From assembly GCF_028307215.1 (NCBI RefSeq), contig NZ_JAQMHV010000005.1:1-64000 (forward strand): 64,000 nt of DNA, written 5' to 3'. The position numbers were made by a program, and so were the translations under genes. The notes under the pieces were generated by a model. It was given only the letters and a program-made list of their open reading frames with translations, ran no database searches and was not told the origin of the DNA. The DNA comes from Falsirhodobacter sp. 20TX0035. Its GTDB lineage: Bacteria > Pseudomonadota > Alphaproteobacteria > Rhodobacterales > Rhodobacteraceae. Positions 36,806 through 46,304 of the stretch are shown piece by piece. Positions within the stretch are counted from its first letter, which is position 1. Every line of letters starts with the position of its first letter.

Positions 36806-38293
36806 TCAACCAAGACGCCCGGTCAGGCGGTCATGGAAGGCGGCGCTGCGGGCGTCCAGCCCCTCGAACGCGACTTCGGTTCCGTGATCGGCGTAGCGCG
36901 TGCGCACCGAATCCAGCGCCGCCACGGTGGAGGCGTCCCAGATCTGCGCCCGGCTCAGGTCGATGGTGACGCGGGCCGGATCCTCGGCATAGCGGAACTG
37001 CTCGAACAGGTCGTTGGAGGAGCCGAAGAACAGCGGTCCCTCCACCTCGTACCGCGCGCCGTCGGACAGGCGCCGCACGTCGATCACATGGGCCACGCGG
37101 CGGGCAAAGAACATCACCGCCAGAACCACGCCGCCGATGACGCCGATGGCAAGGTTGTGCGTGACCACCGTCAGCACCACCGTGGCCGCCATGACCAGCG
37201 TTTCGGGCAGCGGCATCAGGCGCAACGTGCCGGGCCGGACGGAATGCCAGTCCATCGTCTGCACGGCCACCACCATCATCACACCCGCCAGCGCCACCAT
37301 CGGAATGCGCGCCATCACGGCCGACAGCCCCGTGACCAGCAGCAGAAGCACCAGCCCCGCGACGATCGTGGACACGCGGCTGCGCCCGCCCCCAATCTTC
37401 ACGTTCACGACCGTCTGGCCGATCATCGCGCAGCCCGCGATCCCGCCATAGAACCCGGCCGCGATGTTGCCCACGCCCAGCGCCCAGGATTCCTGCCCCT
37501 TGTGGGACCGGGTGTCCGTGATCTCGTCCACCAGCTTGGCGGTCAGCAGGGATTCCAGCAGGCCCACGAAGGCGACCGAAAGGGCCGGCGCCCAGATGAT
37601 CGCCAGCGTGTCCATCGTCAGGGGCACGGTCAGCTGGGTCAGACCGGGAAGGCCGGGGGCCATCTCCCCCTCTCCGCCCACATTGGGGACGTCGATGCCC
37701 GCGAACACGGCGATGGCCGTGACCAGCACAATGGCCACAAGGGCCGAAGGCACGGCGGTGGTGAGGCGCGGCAGCACCAGCACGATCGCCAGCGTCAGCG
37801 CCAGCATGGCATAGACGGCGGGCGATCCGCCCAGCACATGCGGCACCTGCGCCATGAAGATCAGGATGCCCAGCGCGTTCACAAAGCCGATCATCACCGA
37901 CCGGGGGATGAAGCGCATCAGCCGCGCCAGCCCCGCCAGCCCGAAGGCGATCTGGATCGCCCCGGCCAGCAGGACCGTGGGCAGGATGTAGCCCACGCCA
38001 TACCGGTGCACCATCGGCCCGATCACCAGCGCGATGGATCCGGCGGCGGCCGTGACCATGGCCGGACGCCCGCCGATCACCGAAAGGATCAGGCACATCA
38101 CCACTGACGCGACCAGCGCCGTCTTCGGGTCCACGCCCGAGATGAACGAGAAGGAGATCACCTCGGGCACAAGGGCCAGCGCGGTGACGATGCCCGCCAG
38201 CGTTTCCCGTGTCAGGGCGGCGGGCGAGCGGAGGACGGACATCGCCGAGGGCGAGTCCTGGCCCCGGTGAGGGGCGGTTGCGGATTGTGTCAT
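36806..38293 (-). CDS. SulP family anion permease with STAS domain
   Basis: A 495-residue inner-membrane transporter of the SulP (SLC26-like) family, which moves sulfate, bicarbonate or other anions. The transmembrane core begins with LAGIVTALALVPEVISFSFISGVDP, with several helices to about residue 390, including GNIAAGFYGGIAGCAMIGQT. A C-terminal STAS domain follows, with VEGPLFFGSSNDLFEQF and IDLSRAQIWDASTVAALD. I chose the ATG at 38293. Substrate cannot be told from sequence; bicarbonate and sulfate are both possible. It is divergent from the RND efflux operon, separated by about 205 bases. Confidence 0.93.
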   Translation of the reverse strand: MTQSATAPHRGQDSPSAMSVLRSPAALTRETLAGIVTALALVPEVISFSFISGVDPKTALVASVVMCLILSVIGGRPAMVTAAAGSIALVIGPMVHRYGVGYILPTVLLAGAIQIAFGLAGLARLMRFIPRSVMIGFVNALGILIFMAQVPHVLGGSPAVYAMLALTLAIVLVLPRLTTAVPSALVAIVLVTAIAVFAGIDVPNVGGEGEMAPGLPGLTQLTVPLTMDTLAIIWAPALSVAFVGLLESLLTAKLVDEITDTRSHKGQESWALGVGNIAAGFYGGIAGCAMIGQTVVNVKIGGGRSRVSTIVAGLVLLLLVTGLSAVMARIPMVALAGVMMVVAVQTMDWHSVRPGTLRLMPLPETLVMAATVVLTVVTHNLAIGVIGGVVLAVMFFARRVAHVIDVRRLSDGARYEVEGPLFFGSSNDLFEQFRYAEDPARVTIDLSRAQIWDASTVAALDSVRTRYADHGTEVAFEGLDARSAAFHDRLTGRLG

Positions 38294-38498
38294 GGGTCTT
38301 TCGGATCCTCTACGACAATGGTCCGGTCTGCCCTTGCGAGGGGTCGGCGTTCCTGCGACCATCGACCGGATGGGCCGCCGCACATGGGGGAAGGCGTCGA
38401 TCACGCAGATGCGATGAAATGTCATGCCTGCGAAGCGACGGAAAATTCTGTATCAAACGTATGGTTCTGGGAGGGACCATCAATCGGGAACACGACAC

Positions 38499-39653
38499 AT
38501 GACCGCACACCCACGCATCCGCGCAGGCATTCTGGCGATGGCCGGTGTTCTGATGGCCCTTCCGGCGGCCGCCCAAAGCCCCGCCGCGCCGGCCGCGCTT
38601 CCGGTGGGTGTGGTCACCCTTCATCGTGAGGCGGTCCCCGTTACCGTTCCGCTGACCGGTCAGGCCGCAGCCCGAAGCGAGGCGGAAATCCGTCCGCTGG
38701 TGGACGGAATCGTCACCGACATCCTTTATCAGCCGGGGGGCGAAGTAAAGGTGGGCGCACCGCTGTTCCGGATCGACCCCCGCAGCTATCAGGCCGAACT
38801 GGATTCGGCCCGGGCCGATCTGGAAAGCGCCGAGGCCGCCCTTCCCGCCGCAGAGGCCACCGTGAAACGCTACGAAGGGCTGGTCGGCACCGGCGTCACG
38901 CAGGCCGACCTGGACACCGCCCGCGCGCAGCTTCTGCAGGACCAGGCCGCCGTCAGCCGGGCCGGGGCCGCGGTGGACACCGCCCAGATCAACCTGGACC
39001 GCACCACGATCACCAGCCCGATCGACGGGGTGGCGGGCATTCCCGAAGCCTCGGTCGGCGATCTGGTCACCTCGGGGCAAAGCGACGGGCTGACCACGGT
39101 GACGACGCTGAACCCGATCTATGTGGACCTTTCGGCCGCCAGTTCGCAGATGCTTCAGGCGCGCACCCGCATCGCCAACGGCGACATGGATCCCGGGGAT
39201 GAACTCCACATCTCCATCCGGCTGGAGAACGGAGAGGTGTATGACGGCACGGGCACCGTGGTCGCCATCTCCTCCACCGTGTCAACCACCACGGGCACGA
39301 TCCGCATCCGGGTCGAGTTCGACAACCCCGAACGCCTGATCCTGCCGGGCATGTTCGTGCGTGCCTCGGTCACGCTGGGTACGGCGGACGCGTTCCTGAT
39401 CCCGCAACTGGCCGCCAGTCTGGAACCCGACGGCACGATCAGCGTCTGGACCGTGGACGCCGAAGGCAAGGCCGCGCAGGTCAACGTCACCCCCGTGGGC
39501 AGCAGCGACAACGCCTGGATCGTGACGCAAGGGCTGGGCGACGCGCCGCAGGTCATCGTCGACAATCTTGAGGCCGTGTCCGAAGGCGCCGCCGTCACCC
39601 CGGTCGCGGTGCAGGTTTCGCCGACGGGCATCGTCGAGGCTGCGGCGAACTGA
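38499..39653 (+). CDS. RND efflux periplasmic adaptor subunit
   Basis: Membrane fusion protein that joins the RND pump to the outer-membrane channel. The 384-residue product has a cleavable signal peptide (to about ALPAAAQ; no lipobox cysteine), a lipoyl/barrel-sandwich hairpin (EIRPLVDGIVTDILYQPGGEVKVG and TTITSPIDGVAGI), a helical coiled coil (AELDSARADLESAEAALPAA), and a beta-barrel ending (ERLILPGMFVRASVTLG). The ATG at 38499 was chosen as the start of the signal peptide. Its TGA overlaps the ATG of the pump gene (TGATG at 39651-39655). Confidence 0.95.
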   Translation: MTAHPRIRAGILAMAGVLMALPAAAQSPAAPAALPVGVVTLHREAVPVTVPLTGQAAARSEAEIRPLVDGIVTDILYQPGGEVKVGAPLFRIDPRSYQAELDSARADLESAEAALPAAEATVKRYEGLVGTGVTQADLDTARAQLLQDQAAVSRAGAAVDTAQINLDRTTITSPIDGVAGIPEASVGDLVTSGQSDGLTTVTTLNPIYVDLSAASSQMLQARTRIANGDMDPGDELHISIRLENGEVYDGTGTVVAISSTVSTTTGTIRIRVEFDNPERLILPGMFVRASVTLGTADAFLIPQLAASLEPDGTISVWTVDAEGKAAQVNVTPVGSSDNAWIVTQGLGDAPQVIVDNLEAVSEGAAVTPVAVQVSPTGIVEAAAN

Positions 39654-42600
39654 TGGCCCGTTTCTTCATCCACCGCCCCGTCTTCGCCTGGGTCCTTGCC
39701 ATCGTCACGATGCTCTTCGGCGTGCTGGGCATCACCACCCTGCCCATCTCGCAATACCCCGAGGTGTCGCCGCCCACGGTCCGCATCTCGGCCAGCTACA
39801 CCGGCGCCTCGGCGGAAGCCGTGCAGAACTCCGTCACCACGGTGATCGAGGATGCGATGACCGGCCTCGACGGGCTGCTCTACATGACGTCCTCCTCGTC
39901 CCGGGGCAGTTCGTCGATCTCGATGGTGTTCGACGACAGCGTGGACGGCGACGACGCGCAGGTGGACGTGCAGAACCAGTTACAAAGGGTCACGAGCCAG
40001 CTGCCCGACGTGGTGCAGGACGACGGCGTGACGGTGCGGCAGTCCACCACCTCCATCCTGATGGTGGGGGCGCTGGTGTCCAAGGACAACACCTACAACG
40101 CCCTGCAACTGGCCGACATGCTGGAGGAAACCGTCGAAGGCCCCGTCCAGCGCACGCCGGGCGTGTCGGGCATCAACGTCTTCGGATCGGGCTATGCCAT
40201 GCGGGTCTGGCTGGATCCCGACCGGCTGGTGCAGTATCAGCTGACCCCCGCCGACGTGACAAGCGCCGTGTCGGCGCAGAACAGCACTGTCACAGTCGGT
40301 TCGCTGGGCGATCAGCCGGTGACGGACGGCCAGCAGTTCACGGCCGAGATCACGGCCCAAAGCCAGCTGACCACGGTGGACGAATTCCGCAACATCCTGC
40401 TGAAGACGGGCGAGGACGGGGCCGCCGTCCGCCTCGGCGACGTCGCGCGGGTGGAGATCGGGCAAGAGGAATACGGCCGCGACAGCCGCTTTTCCGGGTC
40501 CAACGCGGCGGGCTTCGGCGTGAACTTGCAGACGGGGGCCAACGCGGTGGAAACCGCCGCCGCCGTCCGCGCCACCCTGTCGGGCCTTGCCAACGCCTTC
40601 CCCGAAGGCGTGGAGATCGCCTATGCCTACGACACCTCCCCCTTCGTGGAACTGTCGATCGAGAAGGTGGAGCACACGCTGATCGAGGCCATCGTGCTGG
40701 TCTTCATCGTGATGTTCGTCTTCCTGCAGAACTGGCGCGCCACGCTGATCCCGACGCTGGCCGTGCCAGTCGTGCTGCTGGGCACCTTCGGCGTGCTGTC
40801 GGTGCTGGGCTATTCCATCAACACGCTGACCATGTTCGCCATGGTGCTGGCCATCGGCCTTCTGGTGGACGACGCCATCGTCGTGGTGGAAAACGTCGAA
40901 CGCGTGATGGAGGAGGAAGGCCTGGGTCCCGTGGAGGCGACGGAGAAATCCATGGGCCAGATCACCAGCGCCCTTGTGGGCATCGGCCTGATCCTGTCAG
41001 TGGTGTTCCTGCCCATGGCCTTCTTCGGCGGATCGACGGGCATCATCTACCGCCAGTTCTCCATCACCATCATCTCGGCCATGGTGCTGTCGGTGCTGGT
41101 GGCGCTGATCCTGACGCCGGCCCTGTGCGCCACGCTGCTGCGCCCGCGCAACCACGGGGGCGGCATCGCGCCCGCGCGCTGGTTCAACCGCAACTTCGAC
41201 CGCTTCACCAACGGCTATGTCGGCATCAACCGCCGGCTGGTCCAGCGGCCGTTCCTGGCGCTGACGGCGCTTCTGGCGGTGGTCGGTCTCATCTGGGCGA
41301 TGTTCACGGCCATCCCGTCCTCGTTCCTGCCGCAAGAGGATCAGGGATCGCTGATGGTGCGCGTGCGCCTGCCCGAAGGATCCACCAGCGCCCAGACCAA
41401 CGCCGTCATGAAAACGGCCGAGGAGTATCTTCTGACAAGGGAAAGCGACGCCATCGCCAGCACCTTCGCGGCCCTTGGTTTCGGCTTTGGCGGCAATTCG
41501 CAGAACAGCGGGATGATCTTCGTCAAGATGAAGGAGTTCGACCTGCGCGCCGACGACCCGGATCTGGGCGCCGCCGCCGTGGCGCAGCGGGCGAACGCGC
41601 ATTTCCGCAAGACGCTGCGCGGCGGCACGGTGCAGGTCATGCAGCCCCCGGCGATCCCCGGCATGGGCAACAGCGCGGGTTTCTCGATGTACATGATCGA
41701 CCAGTCCGGCCAAGGGCTGGAAGCGATGCGCGAGGCGGCGAACCAGCTTGTCGCCAACGCCGAGGCCGACGGCCAGATCACCAACCTTCAGGGGAACGAG
41801 GATCAGGACAGGACCGCCATGCGCATCGACATCGACGCGCAGAAGGCCGAAAGCTACGGCCTGACGCTGACGGACGTGAACGCCATGCTCAGCGTCATCT
41901 TCTCGGGGCGCAACGTCAACGACTTTGAGATGGGGAGCGAGCTGCGCCCCGTGATCGTGCAGGGCGACGCCCCGTTCCGGATGCAGCCCGACGACGTGCA
42001 GCGCTGGCACGCCCGCAATTCGGACGGAGAGATGGTGCCTTTCCCGTCCTTCGCCTCGCTCAGCTGGGAAACGGTTCCGGCCTCGCTCAGCCGCTATGGC
42101 GGAAGTGCCGCGATCCAGATTCAGGGCGCGCCGGTGGAAGGCGTGTCGTCCGGCGAGGCGATGACCCGGATGGAGGAGCTGGTGGCCGAACTTCCCGGCG
42201 GCTACGGATCCGCCTGGACGGGGCTGTCCTATCAGGAACGGCTGTCGGGGTCGCAGGCCCCGTTCCTTTACGCCATTTCCGTGCTGGTGGTGTTCCTGTG
42301 CCTGGCGGCGCTGTACGAAAGCTGGACGATCCCGATCTCGGTCATGCTGGCGGTTCCGGTGGGGGTGCTGGGCGCGCTGGGGGCGGCGCTGCTGATGGGG
42401 CAATCGAACGACGTCTATTTCAAGGTGGGCCTGCTGACGACCATCGGCCTTGCGGCCAAGAACGCGATCCTGATCGTGGAATTTGCGGTCGACCTGCAAA
42501 AGCAGGGCAAGGGGCTGATCGAGGCGACGCTGGAAGCCGCCCGCCAGCGCCTGCGCCCGATCCTCATGACCTCGTTCGCGTTCATCCTGGGGGTTGTGCC

Positions 42601-42760
42601 CTTGGCCACCGCCACCGGGGCCGGCGCCGGGGCGCAGAACGCCATCGGCATCGGGGTGCTGGGGGGCATGACCTCGGCCACCGCATTGGGCATCTTCCTG
42701 GTGCCCGCCTTCTTTGTCGGCGTCCGCCGACTGTTTTCGCGCAAAGGAAAGACTCAATGA
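39653..42760 (+). CDS. RND multidrug efflux transporter, HAE-1 (AcrB/MexB-like)
   Basis: A 1035-residue inner-membrane proton/drug antiporter with the duplicated RND layout. The N-terminus ARFFIHRPVFAWVLAIVTM is typical of AcrB. The proton relay aspartates lie in GLLVDDAIVVVENVERVM, with a matching lysine region (AAKNAILIVEFAVDLQKQ) in the second half. Large periplasmic loops occur after TM1 and TM7. Substrates cannot be deduced. The gene overlaps the adaptor by one base at its start and the outer-membrane factor by four at its end (ATGA at 42757-42760), so the three proteins are translationally coupled. No repressor gene is adjacent. Confidence 0.97.
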   Translation: MARFFIHRPVFAWVLAIVTMLFGVLGITTLPISQYPEVSPPTVRISASYTGASAEAVQNSVTTVIEDAMTGLDGLLYMTSSSSRGSSSISMVFDDSVDGDDAQVDVQNQLQRVTSQLPDVVQDDGVTVRQSTTSILMVGALVSKDNTYNALQLADMLEETVEGPVQRTPGVSGINVFGSGYAMRVWLDPDRLVQYQLTPADVTSAVSAQNSTVTVGSLGDQPVTDGQQFTAEITAQSQLTTVDEFRNILLKTGEDGAAVRLGDVARVEIGQEEYGRDSRFSGSNAAGFGVNLQTGANAVETAAAVRATLSGLANAFPEGVEIAYAYDTSPFVELSIEKVEHTLIEAIVLVFIVMFVFLQNWRATLIPTLAVPVVLLGTFGVLSVLGYSINTLTMFAMVLAIGLLVDDAIVVVENVERVMEEEGLGPVEATEKSMGQITSALVGIGLILSVVFLPMAFFGGSTGIIYRQFSITIISAMVLSVLVALILTPALCATLLRPRNHGGGIAPARWFNRNFDRFTNGYVGINRRLVQRPFLALTALLAVVGLIWAMFTAIPSSFLPQEDQGSLMVRVRLPEGSTSAQTNAVMKTAEEYLLTRESDAIASTFAALGFGFGGNSQNSGMIFVKMKEFDLRADDPDLGAAAVAQRANAHFRKTLRGGTVQVMQPPAIPGMGNSAGFSMYMIDQSGQGLEAMREAANQLVANAEADGQITNLQGNEDQDRTAMRIDIDAQKAESYGLTLTDVNAMLSVIFSGRNVNDFEMGSELRPVIVQGDAPFRMQPDDVQRWHARNSDGEMVPFPSFASLSWETVPASLSRYGGSAAIQIQGAPVEGVSSGEAMTRMEELVAELPGGYGSAWTGLSYQERLSGSQAPFLYAISVLVVFLCLAALYESWTIPISVMLAVPVGVLGALGAALLMGQSNDVYFKVGLLTTIGLAAKNAILIVEFAVDLQKQGKGLIEATLEAARQRLRPILMTSFAFILGVVPLATATGAGAGAQNAIGIGVLGGMTSATALGIFLVPAFFVGVRRLFSRKGKTQ

Positions 42761-44100
42761 CCCGTCCCCTTCTTGTCCTGCTGATGCTCTCCACGGCAGG
42801 CTGCGCGGTCGGGCCCGACTACAAGGCGCCGGAGATTCGTCTCGCTTCCACCTTCGCCGAAAGCAGCGCCGGCCCGATCGGCGAGGTGGCGTCGCGCCGC
42901 TGGTGGACCCGCTACAGCGATCCGGTGCTGAACGATCTTGTGGCGCGGGGGCTGGGGCAGAACCTGGATCTGGCCGCATCCAACGAACGCATCGCGGCGG
43001 CGAACGCGGCGCTGCGCCAGACCGGCCTGTCGGCCGCCGTGGACGGCAGCGCCACCTTCAGCAGCGATCGCAGCGGCAGCGATCTGCAACCCATTACCAC
43101 CCAGTCCGGCACCACGCTGAACGCGCAGTTCGTGATCGACCTGTTCGGCGGCGTGCGCCGGGCCCGTCAGGCGGCGCTGGCCAACCTGGGGGCGGCGCAG
43201 GCGGATGTGGGCGTGACGCGGCTGGCCTATCTCAGTTCCATCCTCGGGGCCTATATCGACGCGCGCTATTACCAGAACGCGCTGGAACTGACGCGCAAGA
43301 CCATCGCCAGCCGCCAGCGCACGCTGGAGATCACGCAGAACCAGCGCGCCTCGGGGGCCGCGACCGAGTTGGACGAGGTTCAGGTCCAGGCCCTTCTGGA
43401 CAGCGCCCGAGCCGACCTGCCGGGGCTGGAGGCGAACTTCCTCGCCAACGTCTATGCCATGGCCACGCTTCTGGCCGAACCCGCGCAGCCCTTGGTGGCG
43501 CGGATGCAGCGGGGTGCGCCCCAACCCTATCCGCGCGACACGGGCGGCATCGGCATTCCGGCCGATCTGGTCCGCAACCGGCCCGACGTGCGGCAGGCCG
43601 AACGGCAGTTCGCGCAGGCCGTGGCGCAGGTCGGGGTGGCCACGGCGCAGCTTTATCCGTCGGTCACGCTGTCCGGTTCCGTGTCCGAAGGGGGCAGCAA
43701 CGGGTGGAGCTTCGGGCCTTCGATCGCGCAGGCCATCCTGAACCAGCCGCAACTGCGCGCCGCACGGGAAGAGGCCGCGTCCGAGGCGCGCCAGTCCGAG
43801 ATCGCGTGGCGCCAAAGCGTGCTGGACGCGGTGGAGGATGTGCAATCGGCCAACAGCACCTTCCGCCGCGACGGACGGCGCGTGGCGCTGCTGAACCGGT
43901 CGGTGAATTCCTACCAGCGGGCGCTGGACCTGTCGCAGCAGAACTTCGAGGCCGGGGCCCTGTCGCTGCTGGATCTTCTGGACACGGACCGTTCGCTGGC
44001 CTCGGCGCGGCTCAGCCTCGCCTCGGCGCTGCGCGATCAGGCGGTGGACTGGGCCACGCTGCAGATCGCGCTGGGGGCCGGCGCCTATCCGGCCCTCTAG
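42757..44100 (+). CDS. Outer-membrane efflux lipoprotein, NodT/OprM-like
   Basis: A 447-residue TolC-type channel of the NodT/OprM subgroup. The lipoprotein signal ends in the lipobox LSTAGC, followed by VGPDYKAPE, the usual start of the mature protein in this group. Two homologous helical halves follow (for example LAASNERIAAANAALRQTGLSAA and LIRNRPDV-like DLVRNRPDVRQAERQFAQA), with beta-barrel strands such as YPSVTLSGSVSEGG. It completes the tripartite pump with the two upstream genes and ends two bases before the convergent 54-residue peptide gene. Confidence 0.95.
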   Translation: MTRPLLVLLMLSTAGCAVGPDYKAPEIRLASTFAESSAGPIGEVASRRWWTRYSDPVLNDLVARGLGQNLDLAASNERIAAANAALRQTGLSAAVDGSATFSSDRSGSDLQPITTQSGTTLNAQFVIDLFGGVRRARQAALANLGAAQADVGVTRLAYLSSILGAYIDARYYQNALELTRKTIASRQRTLEITQNQRASGAATELDEVQVQALLDSARADLPGLEANFLANVYAMATLLAEPAQPLVARMQRGAPQPYPRDTGGIGIPADLVRNRPDVRQAERQFAQAVAQVGVATAQLYPSVTLSGSVSEGGSNGWSFGPSIAQAILNQPQLRAAREEAASEARQSEIAWRQSVLDAVEDVQSANSTFRRDGRRVALLNRSVNSYQRALDLSQQNFEAGALSLLDLLDTDRSLASARLSLASALRDQAVDWATLQIALGAGAYPAL

Positions 44101-44101
44101 G

Positions 44102-44266
44102 TCACTTGGGCATCGCGCCGCAGAACCCGCCCGAGGTGGGCAGCCCCGACCCGAAGGCCAGCGCCGCGGGCGCCTTGTAGGGGTTGGGCGGGGCGCCCGT
44201 GGCGTCCAGCGCCACCACGCCTAGGATGAAGGCCAGCGCGAGGCCTGCCGTCAGGTGCCGCGTCAT
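44102..44266 (-). CDS. Small membrane peptide coupled to YeeE transporter
   Basis: A 54-residue product, too short for most gene callers. It begins at an ATG that overlaps the stop of the YeeE/YedE gene (ATGA at 44263-44266), which supports real translation. One hydrophobic helix (LTAGLALAFILGVVALDA) is followed by a Pro/Gly-rich tail ending in SGGFCGAMPK. With its single Cys near the C-terminus the peptide could place a thiol on the periplasmic side; orientation is inferred. I know no named family for it. As the last gene of a rhodanese-YeeE operon it may be a sulfur-carrying or assembly partner. Confidence 0.7.
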   Translation of the reverse strand: MTRHLTAGLALAFILGVVALDATGAPPNPYKAPAALAFGSGLPTSGGFCGAMPK

Positions 44267-45387
44267 GCCCGACCCTCCAGCCCCAGAAGCGGGCGCAGGC
44301 GGACGCCCACCAGACTGCCCGCGAAACCGGCCACGAACCACGCCCAGCCGTGCAGGCTGCCGGTGGAGATGCCGGAGAAGAACGCCCCCACGTTGCAGCC
44401 AAAGGCAAGCCGCGAGGAATAGCCGAGCAGCAGCCCCGCCACCACCGTCGCGATCCACGCGCGGGCCGGCAGCTTCGGCAAGGGCTGCGACAACCCGCCC
44501 CGCTTCCACGCAACGATCAGGAACGCCCCGCCGATGATCCCGAAATTGGTGAGCGAGGTGATGTCGGTCAGCACGCTTTGCCCCACGCGGGCGGCGTTGC
44601 CCGGGGCCGACCAGAAGGCCGAACCCGACAGGTCCGCGCCCAGCGCCGTCGCCCCCTTGGCCACCCACAGCCCCAAGCCGTAGACGACACCCCAGGGCTG
44701 CCCGGCCACGACAAGGTTCGCCAGCGCCAGCGCCGCCAGCAGCGCCGCCGCCACGATCAGCCGGGCCGGAATGCGCCGGGTTCCGGGGGCGGCGATGGCC
44801 AGCGCCACCACGGCCACAAGCGCCAGAAGGCCCAGCGTGACAGCAAGCCCCGTGGTCCCGTGCAGTACCAGGATCGGAAGCGATCCCAGATCCGTCCACC
44901 AGACAAGGTTCAGCGCCCCGAAGAAGCTGCCGATGCAGAAGAAGGGCAGCGCCAGCAGGCTGACGGGGTTGCCGCTGCCCGCGTTCACCAGCGTGCCCGA
45001 CCCGCAGCCCAGCACGATCTGCATGGCCGCGCCGAAGACGAAGGCCCCGCCCACCATGGCAAAGCCAATGGGCGCCTGCGCGCCCGAAAGTTCGGCGCCA
45101 TGCGTGCTCAGCATCGGGAAGGCCACGATCGCCACAAGGGCGATGGCCAGAAGCTGCGCCAGAAGGCCCGCAGGCTCCCTCCGCAGGATCATCGCCCGCC
45201 ACGGGCCGGCAAAGCCGAAGCGCAGGCCTTCCAGCACGAGGCCGATGCCAAGGCCGATCGCCAGCAACAGGCCATAGCGCACGCCCGCCGTTAGCGTCAC
45301 TGCCACGACGGCGCCCAGCGCACCCAGCACCAGAAGCCCCCGTTTCGCGCCCACCCCTGCGGGCGCCGCCGCCGTCATCGCCGTCAT
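44263..45387 (-). CDS. YeeE/YedE family sulfur transporter
   Basis: A 374-residue inner-membrane protein with about nine to ten helices of the YeeE/YedE (Sul_transp) family, which imports thiosulfate or handles other sulfur compounds. The two conserved cysteine motifs are present: VLGCGSGTLVNAGSGNP in the first half and AFGCNVGAFFSGISTGS in the second. In characterised YeeE, such cysteines line the path and relay thiosulfate. The ATG overlaps the stop of the upstream rhodanese gene, and its TGA overlaps the start of the 54-residue peptide. The usual YeeD/TusA-like cytoplasmic partner is absent here. Confidence 0.94.
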   Translation of the reverse strand: MTAMTAAAPAGVGAKRGLLVLGALGAVVAVTLTAGVRYGLLLAIGLGIGLVLEGLRFGFAGPWRAMILRREPAGLLAQLLAIALVAIVAFPMLSTHGAELSGAQAPIGFAMVGGAFVFGAAMQIVLGCGSGTLVNAGSGNPVSLLALPFFCIGSFFGALNLVWWTDLGSLPILVLHGTTGLAVTLGLLALVAVVALAIAAPGTRRIPARLIVAAALLAALALANLVVAGQPWGVVYGLGLWVAKGATALGADLSGSAFWSAPGNAARVGQSVLTDITSLTNFGIIGGAFLIVAWKRGGLSQPLPKLPARAWIATVVAGLLLGYSSRLAFGCNVGAFFSGISTGSLHGWAWFVAGFAGSLVGVRLRPLLGLEGRA

Positions 45388-46304
45388 CAGTTGCTACCCC
45401 TGATCTGACGCAGGAAGTTGTCCATCGCGCTGGGCACGTTGGCCATCTCACCTTCGCCATGGCTGTAGCCGACGATGGAGTCGGGATAGAGCTTCACATT
45501 CGGCAGGCCCGCCAGTTCCGACAGGGCGAACCATTCGGTGGCCGCCCAGTGGCCGGTGTTGCAGAAGGCCACGACCTCGGGCTGCTGGTCCAAGCCTAGC
45601 TTCGCCGCCACGGCCTTGGCGCTGCCCGCATCGCCCATGCGCGGCGTGCCGTCGAACCAGACGGAATGGGGCACGTTCTCGGCCCCCGGCAGGGTGCCCG
45701 GACGGTCGGCCGCGGGGTGCGACTGCTGCCCTTCGAAGAAGGCCGGCGGGCGGGCGTCGATCAGCGCGGCGGGCTTGTCGCCGGCCACAACCTCATCAAC
45801 CTCCCCTTCCGTGGCCAGCCACTGGTCCGAGAAGGTGATGTCCACGTCCGACGGCAGCGGGGTCACCGCCTCGGTCTGCACGGGAAGGCCCGCGTCGCGC
45901 CACGCGTTCATGCCGCCGTTCAGGATGGCCAGCTGGCTGACGCCCGAGGATTTGAGCGTCCAGTAGACCCGCGCCGCCGCGCCGAAATCGCTGTCATCCT
46001 TGCCCTGGTGCACCACCAGAACGGGCCGGTCCAGCGTCACGCCCAAGGATTGCAGGGTCGCTTCCAGCTCGTCTTCGGGGACCAGTTCGCCGGGGTTGGC
46101 GGCGGGGCCGCGGAACAGGGCGTAGGGCGCGGACACCGCGCCTTCGATGTGGCCCTTGTCATACCCCGTCTCGCGGATGTCGAGAATCAGGGGCGATCCC
46201 GATCCCGCGACCTCTCCGGGGGCAAGAAGCGGGCCGAAGGGTGCGGCGGACGCCACGGTGGCCCAGCCGGCGACGGCAAGGGCGGAAAGGAGAAACGTCT
46301 TCAT
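45387..46304 (-). CDS. Secreted two-domain rhodanese (sulfurtransferase)
   Basis: A 305-residue periplasmic protein with a signal peptide (KTFLLSALAVAGWATVASAA). It has two rhodanese domains. The first (about residues 30-135) has lost its catalytic cysteine (VVHQGKDDSDFGAA occupies the loop). The second (about residues 155-290) carries the active-site loop VAFCNTGHWAATEW with Cys as the persulfide carrier. Such proteins transfer sulfane sulfur from thiosulfate or mercaptopyruvate to acceptors; the actual donor and acceptor are unknown. It heads an operon with YeeE/YedE and a 54-residue peptide, all overlapping by one to four bases, so delivery of sulfur to the transporter is a natural inference. 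Confidence 0.93.
   Translation of the reverse strand: MKTFLLSALAVAGWATVASAAPFGPLLAPGEVAGSGSPLILDIRETGYDKGHIEGAVSAPYALFRGPAANPGELVPEDELEATLQSLGVTLDRPVLVVHQGKDDSDFGAAARVYWTLKSSGVSQLAILNGGMNAWRDAGLPVQTEAVTPLPSDVDITFSDQWLATEGEVDEVVAGDKPAALIDARPPAFFEGQQSHPAADRPGTLPGAENVPHSVWFDGTPRMGDAGSAKAVAAKLGLDQQPEVVAFCNTGHWAATEWFALSELAGLPNVKLYPDSIVGYSHGEGEMANVPSAMDNFLRQIRGSN

Noticed and set aside
40997-42979. 660-codon minus-strand ORF
   Set aside because: Antisense to the RND pump and outer-membrane factor, whose frames are unmistakable.
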